From contig CAMDKI010000002.1 in NCBI GenBank assembly GCA_945901065.1, positions 1-64,000 of the forward strand: a DNA stretch of 64,000 nucleotides, given 5' to 3'. The number at the start of each line of letters is the position of its first letter. Within the stretch, counting starts at the first letter, position 1. Shown here one piece after another: positions 17,408 through 25,989 of the stretch. The notes under the pieces were generated by a model that saw nothing but the letters and a program-made list of their open reading frames with translations, was not told the DNA's origin and did no database searches. The translations under genes and the position numbers were made by a program. The DNA comes from Chitinophaga pinensis. Lineage in GTDB: Bacteria; Bacteroidota; Bacteroidia; Chitinophagales; CAIOSU01.

Positions 17408-17518
17408 AGCTGATACAAAGATGGGGCATTTTTGATGTACCATGTATAATGTAAGAGGCACGATTTTGGATATAATGGCATTAAACATTGAACTTTCTTA
17501 CAAAAAGCGACTGAAATA

Positions 17519-17594
17519 TTGTGTCTTGTGTCTTGTGTCTTGTGTCTTGTGTCTTGTGTCCCTGCCTGCCGGCAGGCAGGTTGTGTCTTGTGTC
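17519..17594 (+). repeat. Heptamer tandem repeat (TTGTGTC)8 interrupted by a palindrome
   Basis: Six perfect TTGTGTC units (17519-17560), a 20-bp palindrome (17561-17580), then two more units (17581-17594). The final base belongs to the TAG stop of the minus-strand outer-membrane gene. The same unit occurs four times at 25372-25399. Confidence 0.95.
17561..17580. repeat. 20-bp perfect palindrome inside the heptamer array
   Basis: CCTGCCTGCC followed directly by its reverse complement GGCAGGCAGG. It sits exactly at a unit boundary, which looks like an insertion into an existing array. Confidence 0.9.
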
Positions 17595-20500
17595 TAAAAT
17601 ATCGCTCTTATTTGCGCCCTACCAATATGCACCATCCTAGCCTCTCCGGTTTTGCGTCCTTCGTAGCTAAGGTTGAGCTGAATGTTTTTGGCCAGTGTTC
17701 GGTCGAAGCCGAGTGTCCAAAGGAAATTGTTGCCTGCTTTTAAGCCTTGCAACATAGCAAACTCAATAGCGCTATTCTCGGTGCCAGTGTACTGAACTGC
17801 CGCATAGGTAAATTTAGCGCTGATGCTACTTTTGGTAACGATGCTGTAGCGCGAATCGATGGTAATTTGCTGGTTTTGGGTCTTTTCGCCTGCACCGCCT
17901 GCCAGCTCGTTTTGCCCCCGACCATATACATATTGCAACGAAATACGGAATTTGGCCTTGAACAAGTAAATAAGCTCCGGTTCGGCAGTATAGTATCGAA
18001 TATCGTAGTTACGGTCGGCAAAGTTGCCACTACGGCCGCCCCGGTTGCCGAAGGTAGCTTTGGCAATGGCCGTAAAATCTTTCACAAAATTGGAACGCAC
18101 CCGAAATAGATGTTCCCTAAGCGTGCGCACATCAAAGCCCGTGGAGAGATTAAGTTTATTTCGGTTATCTTGTATGGTGTACTCTAAATTATACTTGGTG
18201 TCGGTTCGGTTGAAGAAGATGCTATTGCGCACGTTGGCATTGAGTGCCACCAGCGCCGTTTCGTCAATATCAAACACAAAAGGATTGAATGGAGAAATGT
18301 TAGCACCCCGAAATACCCTACGATCGAGTTGTAATGAGGTGAGGCTATTAAACTTAGCCACAAAGCCCTTGATGCCCTTCTTCCCGCGCCAAACATTGCC
18401 TGGCGTTAAGTTTAGCGCTTGGTTGAACACCGTTATATTCACCGGGTCGAATTCATTGGTAGGGTTGGCTACCCGAATGTACATGGTATCGTTGGTGAAG
18501 GTTGCTATTTCAAACTCGTTCTCTTCTTGTATGCCATTACCGTTGTAGTCGTTCCAGATGTAACTGCCCTCACCGGCTGGCACAGGCAGATAGGTAAAAT
18601 CGCGGCGCTGCTCTTGCCCTGCCCCAAGCTCATAGAGCACGTTGGTTGTAATAGCGCCTTTAAACACTGTGAGGCCATATTGCACCCTACCTAAATAAAA
18701 CTCTTCTAGCTCTTGTGTGGTGCTGCGTCTATCTTCAAATCGGCGATAAGTTGCTTGCCATGATAGATTGTGCATAGGGTTGCTGGTCCAATCGCCCGTC
18801 CAATTCCAAGTGTTGCTAGCCGAATATAGGTTCAATGCATCTCCCGTGGTCTCTGGCCGCCACTCTAGTCGCCTAATGTACTCTAATTTGGTGTGGTACT
18901 TGGCCGTATCGCTTACGCTGTTGGCTACATATACGCGCCAATCGGTCCACACAAAACTACTGGCAAGCAAGCTATTGGTGCCAGCGGTGTAGCGCTTATT
19001 GTTATCATGTTCATAATAGCCACCAACGCGCCAGCCTTTCAGTTTGTAAAAGGTCTTTTCGGCAGTAAGTAAAGGTCGCATAAAACGGGAGTCCTGAGTA
19101 CTTCCTTGGGCATTTAACAAGCTCAGCCTAAAATTGAGCTTGTAGCCCTTGTTATCATACCTGCTGGTAATGTTGTGCATATATCCTTCGTAAACACCAC
19201 CTGTAACTTGGTAATAACTCAAATCATAGCCTATACTACCATGCTGGTTCCATAACAGTGTAACACCTCCATTAGCGAGGTGTTGGTCGGTTTTGCTGCT
19301 ATCTTGTCCAGTCAAGTTCCAGTTTCGGGTAAACTCCACGGGTCGGTAACGGTCTAATGGATTAAAATTGCGGTTAACAAACTCATACGTTCCGCCCGCC
19401 AACATATACCACCTTTGCTGCTTTTCCATCCGCACAAGGCTGCTATCGGCAGCAAAAACCCCGACGGTTTTGGGTGCACCAAAGTTTATTTTCCTTTTGT
19501 AGCCAGCCAAGGTAGCCACACCAATATTATCGCCTTGGTTCTTTTTCGAGAAGGTATTGAGGTCATCATTATTCATGGCCCCCTCCAAGATAAAGGTATC
19601 GGTAGCAGTGGGTGCCCAATCTAGGCCCAAGGTGGTCATTTGGCGGCGCTTGGGGGTAACCAACACAATCACTGGCTCGTAGCTACCCTGAGCCACGCCA
19701 TTTACCGGCGGAATCCACTCAAATATGCGCCCATTGGCGGTAGCGTTGGCCGGGCGGTAATTGCCGCTATTGGTGCCCACAAACGCAAACGAAACCGAAT
19801 ATAACTGCACCTCTTGCGATACAGAAGCCACAAAAACCGAATCGTAAACAATGCCATTAACTACCGTATCGGTTAGCTCATACAAAATTCTATTGGGCTC
19901 AAAAGCCACAGGTTTGTAGCCAGGGTACTGCGCTTGCGACAAATCATCCCCAATGTCTGCCAAAAACTGCTTTTGCTCCTGGCTCAGGTCGGCCTGCACA
20001 GCTTGGTTGCGGTTGTCGGCCTCGTTTATAAAATTTAGACGCAGCTTCAATTTATCAGTTACATCTACCTCATTGTACGTATGCACAAACGTACGGAAGT
20101 AGTTCTGCTCAGAGTATTCAAACTCCACAATCACGCGCAAATCTTCGGTTATTATGGTATTGGGCGTAAAGGTTATCTCGCCCAGGTTATAATCTATTAC
20201 ATAATCGTTGCCCGAGCCACGTACCAGTTGTTTGCCGTTTACAAACACCCGTTCGGTGCCAGCCATCACAATTATAAACGTTTCGCCATTGGCACCCGTA
20301 AGTTTGTAGGGGCCTTGGTTACCTTCGGTTACGGGTAGTTGGTTTCGGCTAAAACGGCCTTTAGCAAGAGCAAGACTGGTTTGGGTTTTTATACTAATGC
20401 TATCCGTTAAACTAAACTGGCCACTATATTGCCCGCCTTGCAAGTTTCTATAAAACTTCATGAAATGCCCGGGAGGATTGCCTACCTCATAGTCGCCTAC

Positions 20501-21142
20501 TATTAGTTTGTGCGGTTTTTTGGTGATTTGAATAAACACCCTATCAAACTCTTGCAACGTTTGTGTATTGCCTTCAGGCTGCACAGGCACGTTGTTATCA
20601 GTTAGTGCCGCTACTACTTCAATGCCTTGACCCAAACTGCCCTGCAATTGCAGGTTGAAACTAGAACTAAGCACCACACTCTGGTTGTTGCCCACGCTTA
20701 ATCCGCGCGAAAAGCTGCCGTTATAATCTAGGTTTCCAAAATCGACCACACCAGTGGTGCCTTTGGCATTGGGGTTGTAATTAAATGGGTCGAGGAGGAA
20801 GTTCTCGTTTTGGGCCAAATTGGTAATGTCTTTATTTTGCTGCGTTGCATCAAGCTTTAAGGGTATTACCCTATATATGGCTTGCACGCTATCCACAGCA
20901 GGCTTTTGCTTCCAAGTAAGTTCAGCCGAAACGGGGTCGATGGTATAAGCACTCGTATCGAGGCGCAAATCGCCATTCCAGAGCATCAAAGAGTTGGGCA
21001 AAAGCGATAGACTGTCCAGCTGCAAAGTATCGGCCTGCACGGGCACCATTTTCATGCGAAACTGCGATAATTGCTGCGCACGCGTTGCCCCGGCAAACGC
21101 CAAAGTCAGCAACAGTATGGAGATAGTGCGCAATACAGGCAT
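17594..21142 (-). CDS. Large outer-membrane beta-barrel protein, function unknown
   Basis: A 1,182-residue protein starting MPVLRTISILLLTLAFAGA, a signal peptide cleaved after TRAQ; the frame is open 34 residues further but those residues are not signal-like. The first ~400 residues contain mixed beta domains with VFIQITKKPHKLIVGDYEV and ERVFVNGKQLVRGSGNDYVI. From about 500 on, alternating aromatic and polar strands dominate, and the protein ends in Phe (RAQIRAIF), as outer-membrane barrels do. I recognise a conserved Bacteroidota-type architecture but no named family; it is neither SprA-sized nor TonB-plug-like. Role unassigned. Confidence 0.75.
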   Translation of the reverse strand: MPVLRTISILLLTLAFAGATRAQQLSQFRMKMVPVQADTLQLDSLSLLPNSLMLWNGDLRLDTSAYTIDPVSAELTWKQKPAVDSVQAIYRVIPLKLDATQQNKDITNLAQNENFLLDPFNYNPNAKGTTGVVDFGNLDYNGSFSRGLSVGNNQSVVLSSSFNLQLQGSLGQGIEVVAALTDNNVPVQPEGNTQTLQEFDRVFIQITKKPHKLIVGDYEVGNPPGHFMKFYRNLQGGQYSGQFSLTDSISIKTQTSLALAKGRFSRNQLPVTEGNQGPYKLTGANGETFIIVMAGTERVFVNGKQLVRGSGNDYVIDYNLGEITFTPNTIITEDLRVIVEFEYSEQNYFRTFVHTYNEVDVTDKLKLRLNFINEADNRNQAVQADLSQEQKQFLADIGDDLSQAQYPGYKPVAFEPNRILYELTDTVVNGIVYDSVFVASVSQEVQLYSVSFAFVGTNSGNYRPANATANGRIFEWIPPVNGVAQGSYEPVIVLVTPKRRQMTTLGLDWAPTATDTFILEGAMNNDDLNTFSKKNQGDNIGVATLAGYKRKINFGAPKTVGVFAADSSLVRMEKQQRWYMLAGGTYEFVNRNFNPLDRYRPVEFTRNWNLTGQDSSKTDQHLANGGVTLLWNQHGSIGYDLSYYQVTGGVYEGYMHNITSRYDNKGYKLNFRLSLLNAQGSTQDSRFMRPLLTAEKTFYKLKGWRVGGYYEHDNNKRYTAGTNSLLASSFVWTDWRVYVANSVSDTAKYHTKLEYIRRLEWRPETTGDALNLYSASNTWNWTGDWTSNPMHNLSWQATYRRFEDRRSTTQELEEFYLGRVQYGLTVFKGAITTNVLYELGAGQEQRRDFTYLPVPAGEGSYIWNDYNGNGIQEENEFEIATFTNDTMYIRVANPTNEFDPVNITVFNQALNLTPGNVWRGKKGIKGFVAKFNSLTSLQLDRRVFRGANISPFNPFVFDIDETALVALNANVRNSIFFNRTDTKYNLEYTIQDNRNKLNLSTGFDVRTLREHLFRVRSNFVKDFTAIAKATFGNRGGRSGNFADRNYDIRYYTAEPELIYLFKAKFRISLQYVYGRGQNELAGGAGEKTQNQQITIDSRYSIVTKSSISAKFTYAAVQYTGTENSAIEFAMLQGLKAGNNFLWTLGFDRTLAKNIQLNLSYEGRKTGEARMVHIGRAQIRAIF

Positions 21143-21288
21143 ACTCACACAAGATAAGAAGTGGAATTTGAAAACGGGGCGATTTGAAGTTTTGGAAATG
21201 AAAGATGATAGGTTATTGCTGCACGGCACTTCCATTTCCCTCAATTTTGATATTTTAGCGCACTAGTAACACAAAAAGCACTGCAACT

Positions 21289-21825
21289 ATGGCAAACTCA
21301 TACGGAATTGGTACACGGGTAGAGCATCCTAAATATGGTGAAGGCATTGTATCGGGTGGCGACTTGGATACCCTAAAGGTATTTTTTAAAGAGCATGGCG
21401 ATAAGGATATTGCCCGCGATTTTGATGGCATTACCGTATTGGCCCAGCCAGATAAGTTTAAGGAAGCCCTATCGATGGAAGATGTGCAAGAAGCCATGGC
21501 TGGAGTGCTTTCTCGCTTTGCCGATTTTACGATGTTGATACCGATGGGCGATAAGTGGAAAGGCGGCACCATGATTTTGCAACCAGAGGATACCAACTTA
21601 AAAGGAAAGGAAATTCCTATCGAGACGTTTTTCCATAAAATAGTGATGGTGCGTGACCGCATTCGTGTAATGGAGCAACAGATAAACGCCAACACTAAAC
21701 TAAGCGACGAGGATAAGGTAAACCTGCAACAGTACATTACCCGCATATATGGCAGCCTCACTACCTTCAACGTGCTATTTCACCGCAAAGACGACTACTT
21801 TACCGGAGACAGCTCTAAAGACTGA
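21289..21825 (+). CDS. Conserved cytoplasmic protein with PcrA/UvrD-tudor-like N-terminus
   Basis: A 178-residue soluble protein. The N-terminal YGIGTRVEHPKYGEGIVSGG is the small tudor-like barrel also found at the C-terminus of UvrD/PcrA helicases and in CarD-like proteins, and usually contacts protein or nucleic acid. The rest is mostly helical (ETFFHKIVMVRDRIRVMEQQ) with no recognised domain. There is no signal peptide. It is divergent from the outer-membrane gene and convergent with the CDF gene. Similar genes are widespread in Bacteroidota; the function is unknown. Confidence 0.7.
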   Translation: MANSYGIGTRVEHPKYGEGIVSGGDLDTLKVFFKEHGDKDIARDFDGITVLAQPDKFKEALSMEDVQEAMAGVLSRFADFTMLIPMGDKWKGGTMILQPEDTNLKGKEIPIETFFHKIVMVRDRIRVMEQQINANTKLSDEDKVNLQQYITRIYGSLTTFNVLFHRKDDYFTGDSSKD

Positions 21826-21888
21826 GTGTAAATGACAGATGACAAGTGTCCAGATGACAGAACGGGTAGCTTTGTCATCTGTTATTTT

Positions 21889-22881
21889 CTATCTGCCATC
21901 TTCTTTTCCGTGTTTTTTGTTTTTCATTATGTTTTCCAATGTCCAAGTTTCGCGGTGTGTAGATGCGTGCTGACGCACTAGGCAATCGGTTTTGATACAA
22001 ATAGGGCAACTGGTAGGAATACAAGGGTCGGGATGTAGAAAAAACTCCGTATCCTCGCCAAAATAATCGGTAACAATGTGGTCCATTGCCTCCAACTCGT
22101 CGTGCACCTGTTGCAAATCTAGATAGTAGGGCAAGGTTACGTGCGCATCGATATGCAGGTTTGAGCCATATTTGATAATGCGCAGGTTGTGAATATCAAT
22201 CCAGTTGGGCCGACGATTTTTGTTGAGTATTTCAATAAGTTCTTTAATCAGCACCACGTCTGCTTCATCCATAATGCCTGCCACAGAGCCGCGAACTAAT
22301 TTCAAGCCTGAGACCACAATTATCAGCCCAAACAGCAAAGCCACTGCATTATCAATCCAATTGATGCCTGTAAGCAGAATAATGCCCAGCCCTATAACCA
22401 AACCCAAGCTAGACCAACCATCAGACATTAAATGTTTGCCATCGGCTTGAAGCGTCATGGAACGATGTTGTTTACCTTTTTTTACCAAAAACCAACCCAA
22501 CCCAAAGTTAATAGCCCCTGCTAAGGCTATTAAAGCCAATCCCCAATCAATTTGATGGATTTCTTGTGGATGGATGAAGTTATAAATAGACTTGCCAAAA
22601 ATGATAAACCCAGCTACCATAATCAGCGCTCCCTCAACACCAGCTGAAATAAACTCGACCTTGCCGTGCCCGTAAGGGTGGTTTTCGTCGCGTGGATGGG
22701 CAGCTAACCATAAACTGTATAAGGCAAACAAGCCAGCTATTACATTAACTATCGATTCCAACGCATCAGTTAGGATGGCATTGGAATGCGTGAGAAAGTA
22801 GGCTCCAAACTTTACGGCCATGAGTGCTATCCCAATCAGCACGGCCATTAACTGAATTCTCACTTTTACATTTTGGAGCAT
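21889..22881 (-). CDS. Cation diffusion facilitator (CDF) transporter with Cys-rich tail
   Basis: A 330-residue CDF protein: six N-terminal membrane helices (SNAILTDALESIVNV in TM2, SDGWSSLGLV in TM5; Asp/His metal-site positions), the loop signature DENHPYGHGKVE, and a cytoplasmic ferredoxin-like metal-sensing domain with DIHNLRIIKYGSNLHIDAH. Past this domain lies a C-x4-C-x2-C-x4-C cluster (CIPTSCPICIKTDC) and a His/Lys-rich end, probably an extra metal-binding module. CDF pumps export Zn, Fe, Co or Mn using proton exchange; the metal cannot be assigned from sequence alone. Confidence 0.9.
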   Translation of the reverse strand: MLQNVKVRIQLMAVLIGIALMAVKFGAYFLTHSNAILTDALESIVNVIAGLFALYSLWLAAHPRDENHPYGHGKVEFISAGVEGALIMVAGFIIFGKSIYNFIHPQEIHQIDWGLALIALAGAINFGLGWFLVKKGKQHRSMTLQADGKHLMSDGWSSLGLVIGLGIILLTGINWIDNAVALLFGLIIVVSGLKLVRGSVAGIMDEADVVLIKELIEILNKNRRPNWIDIHNLRIIKYGSNLHIDAHVTLPYYLDLQQVHDELEAMDHIVTDYFGEDTEFFLHPDPCIPTSCPICIKTDCLVRQHASTHRETWTLENIMKNKKHGKEDGR

Positions 22882-22923
22882 TGAGTGAAATTAAGCATAT
22901 GTTTTGACTTATGGTGAGTTAAG

Positions 22924-22965
22924 GTTACGAGTTGCGGGTTGCGAGTTACGAGTTACAGGTTAGAG
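22924..22965 (+). repeat. Heptamer tandem repeat, GTTRCGR x6
   Basis: Six consecutive 7-base units (GTTACGA, GTTGCGG, GTTGCGA, GTTACGA, GTTACAG, GTTAGAG). It is intergenic, between the CDF start and galT. Confidence 0.85.
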
Positions 22966-23090
22966 TGGTTTAGTCGCATGTCTTAAATACTTAAAAACCG
23001 TCCACTTAGCATCTCTAACAATTTATAAATATTACCATATCTATAAACGACTTAAATTAAGCCAATTCGCAACAAGTAACCCGCAACTTT

Positions 23091-23116
23091 TGTCATACTG
23101 AGCGGAGTCAAAATGC
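23091..23116 (+). repeat. Degenerate intergenic repeat (CTGAGCGGAGTC core)
   Basis: GTCATACTGAGCGGAGTC then AAAATGCG resembles a widespread intergenic bacterial repeat with a GTCATnCTGAGCGnAGTC core. It is a single copy here. The rest of the 290-base galT upstream region is AT-rich, with no other feature seen beyond the heptamer array. Confidence 0.4.
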
Positions 23117-23171
23117 GAAACTCGAAACAATTTTATATTTACCTTTACAGGCCCAAAAAGGGAAAAATCGA

Positions 23172-24155
23172 ATGTCACATTTACGCTGGAACCCCTTATT
23201 AGGTACTTACAACATGGTGGCGCCCAATCGCCAGCACCGTCCGCATTTACCTACAGGGCAGTGTCCGTTTTGTCCTGGTTCGGGCCAAGTGCCCGATGAG
23301 TATGGGGTTTTGTTATATCCCAACGATTTTCCAGCACTATCGCCCAACCATGCTACACCGGAAGCTGGACCAACCGATTTTTACCACACCGCTAAAGCAG
23401 CCGGGCATTGCGATGTGGTATTGTATTCATCAGACCATCTCAAAGGTTTGGCGCAATTGCCGCTAGAGCACGTTGCCCAGCTAATTAACGTTTGGGCAGC
23501 TCGTTTTCAAGAGTTAGCTGCAGATCCAGAGGTGAAATACATATTCCCATTTGAAAGCCGTGGCGAAGAAGTAGGCGTAACCATTCATCACCCGCATGGT
23601 CAAATATACTCCTACCCTTTTGTGCCTTTGAAGGTACAAGCCGAACTGGATAATAGTTTAAAACACTACAACGCAACTGGCAACTCCCTTTTGTTAGATA
23701 TGGTGGCAACAGAAATGCAGGATGGCCGTAGAATGATTACGGAAAATGAGCATTTTGCAGCTTTCATTCCATGGTTTACAGATTATCCGTATGGCGTGTA
23801 TATAGTGAATAGGCAGGGCAAGAGTAGCATTAGCGACATGGATACTAAGGAGCGGACTAATTTAGCTGATATATTAAGGCAGGTTGTTGGGGCAATGGAT
23901 ACGTTGTTCGGCAAGCCTTTCCCGTATATGATGTGCCTTTACCAGCGGCCAGTAAATAGCCCTGAATATGCCGATGCCAATAAGTATTACCCTTTCCATA
24001 TCGAGTTTTATACCCCGCTTCGCGCAACAGACCGTGTAAAATGGTTGGCATCGTCGGAAACGGGTGCTTGGGCCGCAGCAAATACCTTACTGGTAGAAGA
24101 CACCGCCCCACAACTAAGAGAAGCCCTTTTCCGTTATCAAGAATCACAAAGCTGA
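23172..24155 (+). CDS. galT: Galactose-1-phosphate uridylyltransferase
   Basis: A 327-residue GalT of the Leloir pathway, exchanging UMP between UDP-glucose and galactose-1-phosphate. The zinc-site pair is C31 and C34 (CPFCPGS). The nucleophile segment HHPHGQIYSYPF (near residues 139-150) provides the catalytic His-x-His-x-Gln. The C-terminal half retains the HIT-like fold signature YPFHIEFYTP. The ATG follows a GGGAAAAATCGA spacer, and galK starts 1 base after its stop, so the two are co-transcribed. No galE or galM is in the window. Confidence 0.95.
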   Translation: MSHLRWNPLLGTYNMVAPNRQHRPHLPTGQCPFCPGSGQVPDEYGVLLYPNDFPALSPNHATPEAGPTDFYHTAKAAGHCDVVLYSSDHLKGLAQLPLEHVAQLINVWAARFQELAADPEVKYIFPFESRGEEVGVTIHHPHGQIYSYPFVPLKVQAELDNSLKHYNATGNSLLLDMVATEMQDGRRMITENEHFAAFIPWFTDYPYGVYIVNRQGKSSISDMDTKERTNLADILRQVVGAMDTLFGKPFPYMMCLYQRPVNSPEYADANKYYPFHIEFYTPLRATDRVKWLASSETGAWAAANTLLVEDTAPQLREALFRYQESQS

Positions 24156-24156
24156 A

Positions 24157-25317
24157 ATGGAAATTAAAAGCTTACAAAAACTATTTTACCAACTTTACGG
24201 CAGGGAAGACCCCTACCCCGTTGAGTTTTACTTTGCCCCTGGGCGTATTTGCCTTATTGGCGAGCATATTGACTATAATGGCGGCTGGGTAATGCCTGCT
24301 GCTATATCGCGGGGCATTTATGCTGGTTTCCGTAAAGAGGATAACCAGATAATGTGGATGCGCTCGGGTATGGATGAACGCGATATTGTTTGTTCATTGG
24401 CTGCCGAAATAACCTATGATGAATCGCGTGGTTGGGGAAACTACCCATTGGGCGTGTTGAGCGAATTACAGAAAAAGAAAATTGACCTTACCGGTGCTGA
24501 ATTAATGTTTAATTCTGATTTGCCTATAGGCGCTGGTTTGTCGTCATCGGCTTGTGTAGAAGTACTTACTGCATATATGTTTGCTGAACAGGCTGGTACA
24601 CCTTTGGACCGCACCGAGATAGCATTGATTGCCCAGAAAGCCGAGAATAACTTTATTGGGGTAAAATGCGGCATTATGGATCAGTTTGCTGTGGCACACG
24701 GCAAAGCCAATAATGCGATATTACTTAACTGCGATACCCTTGAACATGCATACGTTCCTCTGAAACTTGGCGATTATAGGTTGGTTGTGCTTAACACGAA
24801 CAAACAGCGCCAATTGAGTGAAAGCAAATACCATGTGCGATTGGCTGAATGCCAAACGGCACTTGCTCTGCTGCAATCTAAAACAGGTATACTGCGCCTG
24901 GTTCAAGCCGACCCAAGAGACATTGATAAATGCATAAATGACCCTGTACTGCGCAAACGGGCGCATCACGTATCGAGCGAACAACGCCGGGTGCAGGAAG
25001 CTGCAGCGGCTTTGCGCCGTGGCGATATTGAGGCATTTGGTGCTATACTATTTGCATCGCACCGATCCTTAAAAGAGGATTATGAGGTTAGCGGCCACGA
25101 ATTGGATACCATGGTAACTGGTGCACAAGAAAACCCAAACTGCATTGGAGCTAAAATGTCGGGAGCGGGATTTGGCGGTTGCGCTTTTGCGTTAGTAAAA
25201 AAGGACGCCATAGAATCATTCATTGTGTATATTGAGCAATATTACCACCGCCACACTGGTCGAAAAGGCAGTGCATTTATGGTTGATGTGGTAGATGGGG
25301 TGCACAAACTAATTTGA
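24157..25317 (+). CDS. galK: Galactokinase
   Basis: A 386-residue GHMP kinase phosphorylating galactose at C1. Motif 1 is GRICLIGEHIDYNGGWVMPA (sugar-binding Glu, His and Asp), motif 2 is LPIGAGLSSSACVEV (the ATP-binding glycine/serine loop) and motif 3 is KMSGAGFGGCAFALV. All three are intact. Translation is probably coupled to galT. After the stop lies a 97-base spacer with a heptamer array before the SMR gene. Confidence 0.96.
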   Translation: MEIKSLQKLFYQLYGREDPYPVEFYFAPGRICLIGEHIDYNGGWVMPAAISRGIYAGFRKEDNQIMWMRSGMDERDIVCSLAAEITYDESRGWGNYPLGVLSELQKKKIDLTGAELMFNSDLPIGAGLSSSACVEVLTAYMFAEQAGTPLDRTEIALIAQKAENNFIGVKCGIMDQFAVAHGKANNAILLNCDTLEHAYVPLKLGDYRLVVLNTNKQRQLSESKYHVRLAECQTALALLQSKTGILRLVQADPRDIDKCINDPVLRKRAHHVSSEQRRVQEAAAALRRGDIEAFGAILFASHRSLKEDYEVSGHELDTMVTGAQENPNCIGAKMSGAGFGGCAFALVKKDAIESFIVYIEQYYHRHTGRKGSAFMVDVVDGVHKLI

Positions 25318-25371
25318 GAATTTGGAAATGTGCTAATTTGAAAATGATTTTACCGACATAGCCAATGTGTG

Positions 25372-25399
25372 TTGTGTCTTGTGTCTTGTGTCTTGTGTC
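25372..25399 (+). repeat. Heptamer tandem repeat (TTGTGTC)4
   Basis: Four perfect TTGTGTC units between galK and the SMR gene, the same unit and strand as the array at 17519. Confidence 0.95.
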
Positions 25400-25414
25400 T
25401 AAGAAAAACAAAAA

Positions 25415-25741
25415 ATGAACTGGCTACTACTCATTATTGCAGGATTGTTTGAAGTGGGTTTTGCCTTTTGCTTAATGAAAGTGAAGGAAACCTCAGGCAC
25501 AACTGCCACCCTATGGTGGGTAGGTTTCTTTGTGTCCATAACGATAAGTATGGAGTTGCTTTATAAAGCTACCCAAACCATACCCATTGGCACTGCTTAC
25601 GCCGTTTGGACAGGGATAGGGGCTGTAGGCACTGTAATTGCCGGAATTATCTTTTTTAAAGAGCCTGCGGCTTTTTGGCGGTTGTTTTTTATTGCCACCT
25701 TAATTGGCTCTATTGTTGGGTTAAAGTACGTTTCGAATTAA
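25415..25741 (+). CDS. Small multidrug resistance (SMR) family exporter, Gdx/SugE-like
   Basis: A 108-residue protein with four membrane helices and the essential Glu13 (AGLFEVGFAFCLMK). The GTAYAVWTGIGAVGT tract in helix 3 is characteristic of SMR proteins. The WLLLIIAGLFEVGFA start is closer to the guanidinium exporters (Gdx, formerly SugE) than to EmrE-type drug pumps. It works as an antiparallel dimer exchanging substrate for protons. No guanidine riboswitch is seen upstream. Substrate assignment is inferred. Confidence 0.88.
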   Translation: MNWLLLIIAGLFEVGFAFCLMKVKETSGTTATLWWVGFFVSITISMELLYKATQTIPIGTAYAVWTGIGAVGTVIAGIIFFKEPAAFWRLFFIATLIGSIVGLKYVSN

Positions 25742-25781
25742 TGACGAAAAATAAATAAAAAAATAGCCCGTCTACCTTCAC

Positions 25782-25789
25782 TATCTTTG
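25782..25789 (+). promoter_or_regulatory. -7 box for the 60-aa gene
   Basis: TATCTTTG, a full TAnnTTTG match, ends 17 bases before the ATG at 25807. Confidence 0.5.
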
Positions 25790-25806
25790 CAGGATAAAGT
25801 AACTAC

Positions 25807-25989
25807 ATGGTAACAATGAACAAAGATTGGCACAGGGTTCACCCTATGCCGAAAAATCCTACTACCCGCCAGCAAATTGTTTGGCACATTGACCATGCAA
25901 AATTTTGTGCCTGTCGCGAAATACCTTCCGATATAGCTGAAGAAATGACCAAAAGAGGTTACGAAATTCCTGTTCGTTTAACAGACTAA
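25807..25989 (+). CDS. Small conserved hypothetical protein (60 aa)
   Basis: A 60-residue basic protein, or 57 residues from the second ATG at 25816. PKNPTTRQQIVWHIDHAKFC, followed by ACREIP, is a compact motif with WH..HA..C.CR spacing that could bind metal. Proteins of this look recur in Bacteroidota without assigned function. It has its own -7 box. Its stop overlaps the stop of trmN6 on the other strand by 4 bases. Confidence 0.65.
   Translation: MVTMNKDWHRVHPMPKNPTTRQQIVWHIDHAKFCACREIPSDIAEEMTKRGYEIPVRLTD

Noticed and set aside
25318..25414. Possible guanidine riboswitch ahead of the SMR exporter
   Set aside because: The 97-base spacer is a heptamer array plus AT-rich sequence with no ykkC-type conserved stems.
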